DNA from: Streptomyces sp. F001
GTDB lineage: Bacteria > Actinomycetota > Actinomycetes > Streptomycetales > Streptomycetaceae
Assembly (NCBI RefSeq): GCF_004187715.1
Contig: NZ_QZWF01000014.1
Location: 98,565-162,564 of the forward strand
Direction of reading: 5' to 3'
Length of the DNA stretch: 64,000 bases
Position 1 is the stretch's first letter; each line of letters opens with the position of its first letter. The notes below the pieces were generated by a model that had not been told where the DNA came from, searched no databases, and was given only the letters and a program-made list of their open reading frames with translations. The position numbers and the translations under genes are program-made. Of the stretch, positions 8,202-15,977 are shown piece by piece.

Positions 8202-8282
8202 GTGAGGAATCGGAACTACAACAAGTACATGGATGCTGCTGGGCAATTCTTCGCCAAGTGGTATCCAGGGCAAGGCGGTTAG
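8202..8282 (+). pseudogene. Probable C-terminal stub of a polymorphic toxin
   Basis: Just before the Imm26 gene there is a rightward frame ending in NRNYNKYMDAAGQFFAKWYP and GQGG, then a stop three bases before the immunity start. Left of about 8,200 this frame runs antisense through another coding fragment and is not real. A short aromatic and charged tail directly before an immunity gene is what remains when a polymorphic toxin has lost everything but its last residues. A 26-residue peptide could in principle start at the GTG at 8,202, but I think it is a remnant. The toxin type cannot be told from so little. Confidence 0.45.
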
Positions 8283-8284
8283 GT

Positions 8285-8734
8285 GTGACTCGAAAGTTGC
8301 CGTATTCTCCAGGGGATATCTTCGCGGTACCTCTTCGTGATCACGGATACGCGTTGGACGTGGTCGCCAGGGCAGATGGCAATGGCATTGTGCTCGGCTA
8401 TTTCTTCGGTCCGCGTGTGGAGTCCCTCGAAGTCCTGCCGCAAGCATGCGCACTTGAAGCGAATTCGGCAATTAAGGTCTGCCGGTTCGGTGACCTTGGG
8501 CTTATTCGAGGGAAGTGGCCGGTCGTGGGGAGGGTGGAATCATGGGATCCTACTCAATGGCGCGTTCCCGAATTCTGTAGAGATGGGAATATTCGTGTCG
8601 TCTACGACGGTGATTCGCTCGCAGTTTCCCACGAAGAACCGCTCGACTCGCGTGAATGTCGGCTGCTTCCGCAAGATGGACTCGAAGGGGCAGGCTTTGT
8701 AGAGATCAAGCTCACTCGCCTACTCGGGGCGTAA
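8285..8734 (+). CDS. Imm26-family immunity protein
   Basis: A 149-residue protein with the Imm26 opening YSPGDIFAVPLRDHGYALDVVARADGNGIVLGYFFGPRVES, followed by a FGDLGLIRGKWPVVGRVESWDPTQW section, where the GxWPxxG pattern is also usual in the family. The GTG start at 8285 follows an AAGGCGG ribosome site. Imm26 proteins protect against contact-dependent or other polymorphic toxins by direct binding. Base composition is clearly more AT-rich than the neighbours, which suggests recent transfer. The cognate toxin gene is missing apart from a stub, so this is an orphan immunity gene. A terminator follows at 8,747. Confidence 0.75.
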   Translation: MTRKLPYSPGDIFAVPLRDHGYALDVVARADGNGIVLGYFFGPRVESLEVLPQACALEANSAIKVCRFGDLGLIRGKWPVVGRVESWDPTQWRVPEFCRDGNIRVVYDGDSLAVSHEEPLDSRECRLLPQDGLEGAGFVEIKLTRLLGA

Positions 8735-8746
8735 CGTGTCACAGAT

Positions 8747-8777
8747 AGGCTCTGCCGGATGCAATCTGGCAGAGCCT
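8747..8777 (+). terminator. Rho-independent-type terminator after imm26
   Basis: AGGCTCTGCC and GGCAGAGCCT form a perfect 10-bp stem around an 11-base loop, followed by GTTTGG. It lies 13 bases after the imm26 stop. The rest of the gap to 8,986 is AT-richer sequence without a convincing gene. Confidence 0.7.
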
Positions 8778-8986
8778 GTTTGGTGCCTTGCGTTTGCGAA
8801 AAGCCCGGCCGGAATGAACTTGGGTTCTAATGAACGTCGCAACACCCGACATCCGGGCAGGCGATGAAAGACAGGGCGGCCGGGGGCGCCCCAACGGCAA
8901 GAGGGTGCCCCTGAAGTGTGGCAGAGGTTTCTCCAGCTCTGCCGAAGTTCCGTCTCTTGCGGGGACGCCGTGTTCCAGTGATCAGG

Positions 8987-9184
8987 TCAGAGGTCATCTG
9001 GTGGCTCTTCCTTCAGGAGGGAGGCCTGAAATGCCATCCATGCGGCAGGGGCGACGCGCAGGTGGGGGCCGGTGGGGGTCTTGGAGTCGCGTATCGCGAT
9101 GGTCGAGGGGATGTTGGTGGCGACTTCGACGCATTCGGCCTGTTTGTCGCTGTATGTGGACTTGCGGTACTGGAAAACGGGCAT
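8987..9184 (-). CDS. DUF397 protein
   Basis: A 65-residue protein covering the whole DUF397 domain: FQYRKSTYSDKQAECVEVA, then IAIRDSKTPTGPHLRVAPAAWMAF. The conserved W/YRKSSYS, CVEVA and RDSK motifs are all present. DUF397 proteins occur in large paralogous sets in Streptomyces beside Scr1/WhiJ-type regulators, where they modulate development or secondary metabolism. Three bases separate it from the regulator stop upstream, so both are one operon. Together with the ATPase pseudogene at 10,276 it makes the known three-part arrangement. Confidence 0.92.
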   Translation of the reverse strand: MPVFQYRKSTYSDKQAECVEVATNIPSTIAIRDSKTPTGPHLRVAPAAWMAFQASLLKEEPPDDL

Positions 9185-9187
9185 GGG

Positions 9188-10081
9188 TCACAGTTCCTTA
9201 CGGAGGGTGTGGAGGAAGGACAGGGTGTCCTGCTCGCTCAGTGAGCGTCCGGCGATCGTCTCGAACAGCTCATCGTAGGAGGCGGCTCCTTCCCCTCCTT
9301 CAACCCAGGTCTGCGTGAACGGGGACTCCGAGTAGACGACGTCCATGGCTCCGGGCTCGGCGAAGGAGATGATGTTGAACGAGCCGTTCAGGCCCTGGTG
9401 CGGTCCGCCGCCGAAGGGAAAGACCTGGAGGGTGATGTTCGGGAGTTGGGCCATCGTCACCAAGTGGTCGAGTTGTCCACGGGCTGTTTTCGGACCGCCG
9501 GGGAAGTTCCGTAGTACGGCTTCGTAGATCACGGTGCGCAGGCTCAGCGGTGGAGTCTCGGTGAGCCGCTGCTGCCGTGCGAGTCGCGCGGTGATGAACT
9601 CCCCGTCGGGGTCCTTGCGTCGGGCGAGCCCGGTCGTACCTGCCGGGAATTCCCTCAATGCTCCTACATATTCCGGAGTTTGCAGCAGCCCGGGTACAAA
9701 ACCGGGTTGCCATGCCTTGATCGCCGTTGCCGCGTTCTCCAGGTTGACGTACTCCTGCATGACACCAAGCGTCGTGTAGTCGTCCCACCAGCCTTTTGCC
9801 TTGCGACGCTCCCGGTCGATCCTGGCCAGTTCCAGGAGCTTGCCGACAGTGGCGGGGTCGTGTACCTCGTACAACTCGCACAGGGCGCGGATGTCCGGGT
9901 CGCGCACGGGCACCCAGCCGCCTTCCATCTTGGCGATCTTCGCGATGGAAGACGAGAGCACCTTCGCGGCTTGCGGCTGGGTGAAGCCGGCCGCGGTGCG
10001 CAACTTGAGGAGCTCAGCCCCCAGTCGGCGTCCCAGAACACTGGACGTGCTGTTCCCCTGTCGTGCCTGACCTGGTGTCAC
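9188..10081 (-). CDS. Scr1/WhiJ-type XRE regulator with DUF5753 domain
   Basis: A 297-residue protein: helix-turn-helix near residues 15-70 (LGAELLKLRTAAGFTQPQAAKVL, then SSSIAKIAKMEGG), then the DUF5753 ligand-like domain (GWWDDYTTLGVMQEYVNLENAATAIKAW and PGLLQTPEYVGAL, ending LPNITLQVFPFGGGPHQGLNGSFNIISF). The GTG at 10081 is preferred over an ATG 63 bases further out because GGAG lies seven bases before it and the extension is not conserved-looking. These proteins act with a DUF397 partner and often an HATPase protein. The HATPase gene here is divergent and frameshifted. Confidence 0.9.
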   Translation of the reverse strand: MTPGQARQGNSTSSVLGRRLGAELLKLRTAAGFTQPQAAKVLSSSIAKIAKMEGGWVPVRDPDIRALCELYEVHDPATVGKLLELARIDRERRKAKGWWDDYTTLGVMQEYVNLENAATAIKAWQPGFVPGLLQTPEYVGALREFPAGTTGLARRKDPDGEFITARLARQQRLTETPPLSLRTVIYEAVLRNFPGGPKTARGQLDHLVTMAQLPNITLQVFPFGGGPHQGLNGSFNIISFAEPGAMDVVYSESPFTQTWVEGGEGAASYDELFETIAGRSLSEQDTLSFLHTLRKEL

Positions 10082-10275
10082 GTAACTGCTCCTTCGGGGC
10101 TGTGCGAGGTCAGTTTGCTGGGCGCGGGCGAGGCTTGCAAACACGATCGGTGGATATTTACCAGGAAGAGATTGAGCAGATCGAGGTCACGACTCTACCG
10201 TCGGTGACGAACCACTCACGATGCGGCGCCAGTTGAGCTCACGGCGCTGCCCACCCCTGTCCGGAGGTGCGCACC

Positions 10276-10753
10276 ATGACCACCCCCAAAGACCCCGACG
10301 AACCCCAGGTCCTCCACCAGGACCGCCTCGACTACACCCCGCTCCCCAAGAGCGTCACCCTCGCCCGCCGCCGGGCTCACCGCCTGCTCACGAAATGGGG
10401 CCACCCCGAACTCGCCCTGGACGCCGCCTTGTTGGTCTACGAGCTCGGCGGGAACGCCGTCCTGCACGGCTGTCTGCGCGGCCGGCTCTTCCAGGGTGGA
10501 ACTCACGCTGACCGAGCGGGCCGTACGTATCGCCGTCTCCGACCCGAAGGGCGAGTTACTGCCCAGCCCCCGCCAGGCGGGGACTGGTGAGTCGTTCGGG
10601 CGCGGACTGCTCATCGTGCGGGAGGTGGCCGACCGATGGGGCGTCGAGAAACTGACCGTCGGCAAGTCCGTGTGGTGCGAGCTGGACGTCGTACGGCGGA
10701 CGGCCTTCGCCGACTACCGTGGCGCCTGCGAACCCCCGCCCCAGGGAGGATGA
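10276..10753 (+). pseudogene. ATP-binding (HATPase, RsbW/AbaA-like) regulator with a one-base frameshift
   Basis: The first part (from ATG 10276 after GGAGG) has SVTLARRRAHRLLTKWGHPE and LDAALLVYELGGNAVLHG, the N-box of anti-sigma-type ATPases. The second part, in another frame from about 10,497, has VELTLTERAVRIAVSDPKG and GTGESFGRGLLIVREVADRWGV, the G1 and G2 boxes. Removing one G from the GGG at 10,494-10,496 joins them into one protein of about 158 residues. So either the gene is broken or a base was miscalled. It is divergent from the Scr1-type regulator and would be the third member of that set. It ends just before the small toxin-antitoxin pair. Confidence 0.8.
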
Positions 10754-10755
10754 TC

Positions 10756-11004
10756 ATGGCCGAACCGCTCAAGACCTTCGTCAACGGCGTCGAGGTCGAG
10801 GTCCCCAACAGCATCCCCGACATCCGTGCGGCCCTTCCGGAGGAGCGGCGCGAGGAGTTCGACCAGGCCGTCAACGAAGCCGGCGTGCACGACATTCACG
10901 CCGTTATGCGGCACTGGATGTTCGAGGCCGTGCCCGACCCGGAGGCAGAGGCCCTGCTGGAGCGGCTCGCGGCGGACGAGGCCGAGAGGCGGGGCGCGGC
11001 TTGA
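10756..11004 (+). CDS. Putative antitoxin of a RelE-like toxin-antitoxin pair
   Basis: An 82-residue acidic protein (MAEPLKTFVNGVEVEVPNSI, then PDIRAALPEERREEFDQAVN) with a good GGAGGA site before the ATG. The body is helical and charged and ends in LLERLAADEAERRGAA. The gene overlaps the next one by four bases (TTGA). Small size, overlap and the toxin-like downstream product make an antitoxin role likely. I do not recognise its DNA-binding domain. It follows the ATPase pseudogene by two bases, so it may be co-transcribed with it. Confidence 0.6.
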   Translation: MAEPLKTFVNGVEVEVPNSIPDIRAALPEERREEFDQAVNEAGVHDIHAVMRHWMFEAVPDPEAEALLERLAADEAERRGAA

Positions 11005-11243
11005 GCTACCGCATCACCTACGCACCGCCCGCCGACGGCACGTTGGCCAAGATGCGGAACGCCGAGGACTTCAAGGCCGCGATGGCGCGGACCATCGGCC
11101 GGGACCCGTACGGGCACGGCTCGACAGCCGTCCGCGGCGACCGCGACCGGCGTGAGGCCACTGTGCTCGGTGCCGTCGTCCTCTACTACGTCTCGGAGTC
11201 CGTACTGACCGTGACCGTGGTCAGACTGATTGCCTTGATGTGA
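11001..11243 (+). CDS. Putative RelE/ParE-superfamily toxin
   Basis: An 80-residue basic protein with the pattern of small RelE-type mRNA interferases: SYRITYAPPADGTLAKMRN at the start, a central helix, GRDPYGHGSTAVRGDRDRRE and the closing strand pair VLYYVSESVLTVTVVRLIAL. It starts at a TTG overlapping the upstream stop. RelE toxins cleave mRNA in the ribosome; ParE relatives hit gyrase. Catalytic residues cannot be assigned with confidence. A bidirectional terminator follows. Confidence 0.6.
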   Translation: MSYRITYAPPADGTLAKMRNAEDFKAAMARTIGRDPYGHGSTAVRGDRDRREATVLGAVVLYYVSESVLTVTVVRLIALM

Positions 11244-11262
11244 ACCCCATGCCCCGGATGAA

Positions 11263-11296
11263 GCGGCCGCCCCGGCCCGAAGACCAGGGCGGCCGC
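11263..11296. terminator. Bidirectional terminator between RelE-like toxin and M4 protease genes
   Basis: GCGGCCGCCC pairs perfectly with GGGCGGCCGC across a 14-base loop. It lies between convergent genes ending at 11,243 and 11,316, so it can stop transcripts from both sides. Confidence 0.7.
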
Positions 11297-11315
11297 TCAC
11301 GCACACAGTGCAGGA

Positions 11316-12960
11316 TCAGCCCACGTTCACCGCACTCCAGGCTGCCGCCACCGCGTCGTACTCCGTACTCCCCGCCCCATAAAGATCCCGCGCCGCGTTC
11401 AACGTCGCCGTCCGCGCCCCCGCATAGTCCGTCGACGACGTCATGTAGACCGTCAGCGCCCGGTACCAGATCGCCCCCAGCGCGCCGCGCCCGATCCCGG
11501 TGACCGTCGAGCCGTCGCAGGTGGGGGAGTTGTGGGCGACGCCGTTGATGGTCTTGGGGCCGCTGCCCTCCGCCAGGAGGTACGCGAAGTGGTTGCCGAT
11601 GCCGGAGTTGTAGTGGACGTCCAGGTCGGCAGCCGAGCTGCTCCAGCAGTCCACGGAGACACCGTCCTTGGACGGCTTGTCCATGTACCGCAGTGCCGAC
11701 CGGCCGAAGCCGGACCGGACGATCTTCTCGCCGATCAGCCAGTCGCCCGCGTCCTTCGCGTTGTCGGCGTGGAACTCCACCAGCGTGCCGAAGACGTCGG
11801 ACGTCGCCTCGTTCAGCCCGCCCGACTCGCCCGAGTACGTCAGCGCCGCCGTCTTCGACGTCACGCCGTGGGACATCTCGTGGCCGGCGACGTCCAGGGA
11901 GACCAGCGGCCCCATCTGCGTCCCGTCACCGTCGCCGTACGTCATGCAGAAGCAGGTGTCGTCCCAGAAGGCGTTGTTGTAACGGGTGCCGTAGTGCACG
12001 CGGTTGTACGAGCCCTTGCCGTCGCCCGCGATGCCGTTGCGGCCGTGTACGTTCTTGAAGTAGTCCCAGGTCACGTCCGTGCCGTACTGCGCGTCCACGG
12101 CGGCCGAGGCGCGGTCGGTCGTCGTGCCGTCGCCCCAGTGGTTGTCCGCGTCCGTGAAGACCGTGGCGGGGGCGCGGGTCAGACAGAGGGTGCCGAGCAG
12201 GCACAGGTCCACCTGGCCGGCCGCATCACCGGTGTACGTGTTGCCGCGCGTCGGGTCCTTCAGTTCGTACGCCGATCCCGTCGACGTCGTCGACAGCGGC
12301 ACCGTCCCGCCGTACAGCGAACGCCCGTCGCCGGTGGCCGACTCCAGCGTGTCCCAGGCGTCGATCTGCGCACCGGTGCGGGCGTCCGTCAGGACCGTGC
12401 GGGCGACCGGGTTGCCCTGCGCGTCCAACGCCGCCGCCTGAGTGCGCCACGCCAGCTTCGGTGAGCCGTGCAGGGCGTCGACGACCAGCTCCGGTTTGGC
12501 CGTCAGCCGCTTCAGCGTCTCGCCGAGGTGCGTGGCGCGCAGGGCGTTCGCCGCGCGGTCGGCCGCCTTCGGGGCGGACAGGGGGGGTGATGCCGGTCAG
12601 GGAGAGGGGGGTGCGGGTCGCGCGGTCGGCGCCGCGGTAGGTGCCGTCCGGTGCCAGGTGGATGACGAAGTCGCCGCCGAGGACCGGGAGTTGACGGTAG
12701 GTGCGGTCGTAGCGCACATGCTGGGTGCCGTCCTGGTCGATGACGACGTCCCGGACCTCGGTGTCCTGGGCGGCGGTGAGACCCAGGCTCGCCGCATGGT
12801 CGGCGAGGACCCGTGCCCCGTTCTCGATCGCTGTCGCGCGGGTCGGCCGGTCGGCTGCGCCGGCGCCGGGGGAGAGTGCCGCGGCGAGCAGGATGGCGGC
12901 GGTTGCGGCCACACCGGCGGTGGCAGCACGGGAACGTCGGACATGCCGTATCCGGCTCAT
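11316..12960 (-). pseudogene. Secreted M4 (thermolysin-like) metallopeptidase, frameshifted in the propeptide
   Basis: The start at 12960 gives a signal peptide (AATAGVAATAAILLAAALSPGAGA) and an FTP/PepSY-type propeptide (VRYDRTYRQLPVLGGDFVIHL). The frame then shifts at a run of seven G on the plus strand (12,581-12,587). With one G removed, ITP joins LSAPKAADRAANALRATHLG and the frame continues to the end. The catalytic domain is intact: zinc motif HEMSH, the third ligand Glu in GLNEATSD, and the GIGNHFAYLL active-site histidine segment. Restored length is about 548 residues, normal for the family. Either the protease is inactive in this strain, the run varies in length, or the base is an error. 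Confidence 0.85.
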
Positions 12961-13121
12961 CGGTCTCCTTGAAAAGGCGCCTGAGTGGGGGGCGGCGCTG
13001 ATCTTGACCGAGATTTAAGGGGTCATGACATGGCGTGTCCAGAGCAATTACAGGAGGCCGTGTGAGGGGTGAGAATCGTTCCTGCAAGGCTTCGGTAGCG
13101 CTCTCGTGCAGGTGGAAAAGA

Positions 13122-13538
13122 GTGAGACTCCCGTTCTTCGTCTACGGCACGCTCCGCCCCGGCGAGCCCAACCACGACCTCTTCCTGCGCGGCCGTACGA
13201 GCGCCGAGGAAGCCGGCCGCCTCAGCGGCGCGGTGCTGTACGACGGCCCGGGCTATCCGTACGCCGTGGAGGAGCCGGGAGGAGCGGTGAGTGGCGAACT
13301 GGTCACCGCCCGGCCCGAGGCCTACGACGAACTCCTCGCCGCCCTCGACCGGTTGGAGGAGTACGTGCCGGGCGACCCGCGCAGCCTCTACGAGCGGGTC
13401 GAACGCGAGGTCGTCCGGGATGCCGACGGGGCGGCGGTCCGCGCCTGGGTGTACGTCGCCGCACCTGCCGTCGCCGCCCGGCTACGGGCCCGCGGCAAGC
13501 TCATCGAGGGCGGCGACTGGCGGGCACGGCGCCGGTGA
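13122..13538 (+). CDS. Gamma-glutamylcyclotransferase-like (GGCT/AIG2) protein
   Basis: A 138-residue protein starting at GTG 13122 with PFFVYGTLRPGEPNHDLFL, the signature loop (YGTLR-x-G) that binds the gamma-glutamyl group. Later parts fit the fold: GYPYAVEEPGGAVSGEL, LLAALDRLEEYVPGDPRSLYERVEREV with the acidic residues near the catalytic position, and WVYVAAP. Family members cleave gamma-glutamyl amines or act on related amides. The physiological substrate is not known. It is a single gene followed by a terminator shared with the nitrate reductase gene. Confidence 0.82.
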   Translation: MRLPFFVYGTLRPGEPNHDLFLRGRTSAEEAGRLSGAVLYDGPGYPYAVEEPGGAVSGELVTARPEAYDELLAALDRLEEYVPGDPRSLYERVEREVVRDADGAAVRAWVYVAAPAVAARLRARGKLIEGGDWRARRR

Positions 13539-13567
13539 ACCGGCGGGACTTTCCCGGTGATTGACTG

Positions 13568-13597
13568 ACGGGCCCCGCAGTGCGCGATGGGGCCCGT
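13568..13597. terminator. Bidirectional terminator between GGCT and nasA
   Basis: ACGGGCCCC and GGGGCCCGT form a 9-bp perfect stem around a 12-base loop, between convergent genes ending at 13,538 and 13,622. Confidence 0.7.
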
Positions 13598-13621
13598 TGA
13601 ACAGACGGTGAGCGTACGCCG

Positions 13622-15874
13622 CTACGCCTTCACGGCCTCCACCCGCACCGCGCACGCCTTGAACTCCGGCATCCGCGAGGTCGGGTCCAGCGCAGGGTTG
13701 GTGAGGGTGTTGGCACGGCCCTCGCCCGGCCAGTGGAACGGCATGAAAACGGTGTCCGGCCGGATGGACGCGGTGATCCGGGCCGGCGCCACCGCCCGGC
13801 CCCGCCGGGACACGACCGCCACCGGGTCGCCCTCGGCCGCGCCCAGCCGCTCCGCCAGCCGCGGATGCAGCTCCACGAACGGGCCGGGCGCGGCGGCGTT
13901 CAGCTCGTCGACCCGCCGGGTCTGGGCGCCGGACTGGTACTGCGCCACGACCCGCCCGGTCGTCAGCAGCACGGGGTACTCGGCGTCGGGTTCCTCGGCG
14001 ACCGCCCGGTGCGAGACCGGCGCGAACCGGGCCCGCCCGTCCTCCGTGGCGAACCGGTCGAGGAAGAGGCGCGGGGTGCCGGGGTGGACCTCAGCGCCGG
14101 TGCCGTCCTGTGCGGCCGGATCGTCGGACAGCACGTCCAGCGCCGCGTCCTCGCCGTCGTCCGGAGCCACAGCGAGCGCCGCGTCCTCGCCGTCGCCCGG
14201 CGCCACCGCGGGCGTGCCGTCCCCGCCGGAGACCGGCGCCGCGCCCGCGCGGTCCTCCGCCCCGTCGGGAACCGCCGGACACGGCCAGAACACCCCGTTC
14301 TCCTCCGCCAGCCTGCGATAGGTGATCCCGGAGTAGTCCGCGGGCCCGCCCGCGCTGGCCCGGCGCAGCTCCTCGAAGACCTCCTCGGGGTCGGTCGGGA
14401 AGCCCTTCTCCACCCCGAGCCGGGCGGCCAGTTCGTGCATGACCTCCAGGTCGCTGCGGATGCCCTCCGGCGGGGTGATCGCCCGGCGCCGCAGCAGCAC
14501 CCGGCCCTCGAGGTTGGTCGTCGTGCCGGTCTCCTCCGCCCACTGCGTCACCGGCAGGACGACATCCGCGAGGGCGGCCGTCTCCGACAGCACGACATCG
14601 CACACGGCAAGGAAGTCAAGGGACTTGATCCGCTCCTCCACGTGGGCGGCGCGCGGCGCCGACACCACCGGGTTGGAACCCATCAGCAGCAGCGCCCTGA
14701 TGTCCGTACCCAGCGCGTCCAGCAACTCGTACGCGCTGCGCCCCGGCCCCGGAAGCGAGTCCGGGTCGACGCCCCACACCTCGGCCACGTGCCGCCGGGC
14801 CGCCGGGTCGGTCAGCTTGCGGTAGCCGGGCAGCTGGTCGGCCTTCTGGCCGTGCTCACGCCCGCCCTGCCCGTTGCCCTGCCCGGTCAGACAGCCGTAG
14901 CCCGACAGGGGCCGGCCCGCGCGGCCGGTCGCCAGGCACAGGTTGATCCACGCGCCCACCGTGTCCGTGCCCTTGGACTGCTGCTCCGGCCCACGCGCGG
15001 TGAGCACCATCGCGTTCTCCGGCGTGCAGAACAGCCGTACGGCTTCCCGCAGTTCGGGAACGGACACGCCGGTGATCCGCTCCACCTGCTCCGGCCAGTG
15101 CGCCATCGCGGCGGCCCGCGCTTCCTCCCAGCCGGTCGTGCGCTCCCGGATGTACTCCTCGTCCGTGCGGCCCTCGGCGACGATCAAGTGCAGCAGCCCC
15201 AGCGCCAGTGCGAGATCCGTGCCCGGCCGCGGCGCGAGGTGCAGGTCGGCCTGCTCGGCGGTCCTCGTCCGGCGCGGGTCGACGACGATCAGCGTGCCGC
15301 CGTTCTCCTTCAGCTCGGTGAAGTAGCGCAGCGCGGGCGGCATGGTCTCCGCGGGGTTGGACCCGACGAGGATCACGCATCCCGTCTTCGGGATGTCCTC
15401 CAGCGGGAACGGCAGCCCGCGGTCCAGCCCGAACGCCTTCATGCCGGCCGCGGCGGCCGACGACATGCAAAAGCGCCCGTTGTAGTCGATCTGCGAGGTG
15501 CCGAGCACGATCCGCGCGAACTTGCCGAGCGTGTACGCCTTCTCGTTCGTCAGCCCGCCCCCGCCGAACACGCCGAGCGCGTCCGGCCCGTGCGCGGAAC
15601 GGATCGAGGACAGCCCGTCGGCGATCCGGTCCAGCGCCTGAGCCCAGGTCGCAGGCACCAGGGAGCCCCCCTCGCGCACCAGCGGCGAAGTGAGGCGGAC
15701 GCTCGATGACAGCACCGCCGGCGCCGTACGGCCCTTGCCGCACAGCGCGCCCCGGTTCACCGGGAAGTCGGCGCGCTCCGACACCTCGACGCCCCCGTCC
15801 GGCGAGGGCGTCAGGTTCATCCCGCACTGCAGGGCGCAGTACGGGCAGTGGGTGGGCGTCGAGGTGCTGTTCAT
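13622..15874 (-). CDS. nasA: Assimilatory nitrate reductase, molybdopterin catalytic subunit
   Basis: A 750-residue molybdopterin oxidoreductase. The N-terminus has the [4Fe-4S] ligands Cys10, Cys13, Cys17 and Cys45 (CPYCALQCG, then ALCGKGRTAP). Further motifs are YNGRFCMSSAAAAG, GSNPAETMP, TGRAGRPLSGYGCLTGQGNGQG and the C-terminal dinucleotide-binding domain with TTGRVVAQYQSGAQTRR. No signal peptide is present, which fits a cytoplasmic assimilatory enzyme. Between the main and C-terminal domains there is an acidic Ala/Asp/Pro-rich insert of about 65 residues with an imperfect repeat (VAPGDGEDAAL, then VAPDDGEDAAL). It reduces nitrate to nitrite for NirB. GTnAC-type elements just upstream may be a GlnR or related site. 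Confidence 0.92.
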   Translation of the reverse strand: MNSTSTPTHCPYCALQCGMNLTPSPDGGVEVSERADFPVNRGALCGKGRTAPAVLSSSVRLTSPLVREGGSLVPATWAQALDRIADGLSSIRSAHGPDALGVFGGGGLTNEKAYTLGKFARIVLGTSQIDYNGRFCMSSAAAAGMKAFGLDRGLPFPLEDIPKTGCVILVGSNPAETMPPALRYFTELKENGGTLIVVDPRRTRTAEQADLHLAPRPGTDLALALGLLHLIVAEGRTDEEYIRERTTGWEEARAAAMAHWPEQVERITGVSVPELREAVRLFCTPENAMVLTARGPEQQSKGTDTVGAWINLCLATGRAGRPLSGYGCLTGQGNGQGGREHGQKADQLPGYRKLTDPAARRHVAEVWGVDPDSLPGPGRSAYELLDALGTDIRALLLMGSNPVVSAPRAAHVEERIKSLDFLAVCDVVLSETAALADVVLPVTQWAEETGTTTNLEGRVLLRRRAITPPEGIRSDLEVMHELAARLGVEKGFPTDPEEVFEELRRASAGGPADYSGITYRRLAEENGVFWPCPAVPDGAEDRAGAAPVSGGDGTPAVAPGDGEDAALAVAPDDGEDAALDVLSDDPAAQDGTGAEVHPGTPRLFLDRFATEDGRARFAPVSHRAVAEEPDAEYPVLLTTGRVVAQYQSGAQTRRVDELNAAAPGPFVELHPRLAERLGAAEGDPVAVVSRRGRAVAPARITASIRPDTVFMPFHWPGEGRANTLTNPALDPTSRMPEFKACAVRVEAVKA

Positions 15875-15897
15875 GCCGTTCAGCGTGGATCGGCCGT

Positions 15898-15925
15898 GTT
15901 ACGTGCCGTGACGGCCCTTTGTTAC
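15898..15925 (-). promoter_or_regulatory. Cluster of three GTnAC elements upstream of nasA
   Basis: On the plus strand GTTAC (15,898), GTGAC (15,908) and GTTAC (15,921) stand within 28 bases, 24-51 bases before the nasA ATG. GlnR recognises GTnAC-type half-sites, but the spacing here (10 and 13) is not the usual 11, so this is only a weak candidate. Confidence 0.3.
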
Positions 15926-15977
15926 ACGGCCGCGAAGCTGACCTCCCCGCCGCCGGGCAGGCGCCGTGAGGGGCAGG

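Noticed and set aside
7635..8282. 215-codon rightward frame as an intact toxin gene
   Set aside because: Left of about 8,200 it runs antisense to a better coding frame; only the last 26 codons look real.
8830..9318. Rightward frame of 162 codons over the DUF397 gene
   Set aside because: Low-complexity composition, no ribosome site; the leftward DUF397 and WhiJ-type genes explain the region.
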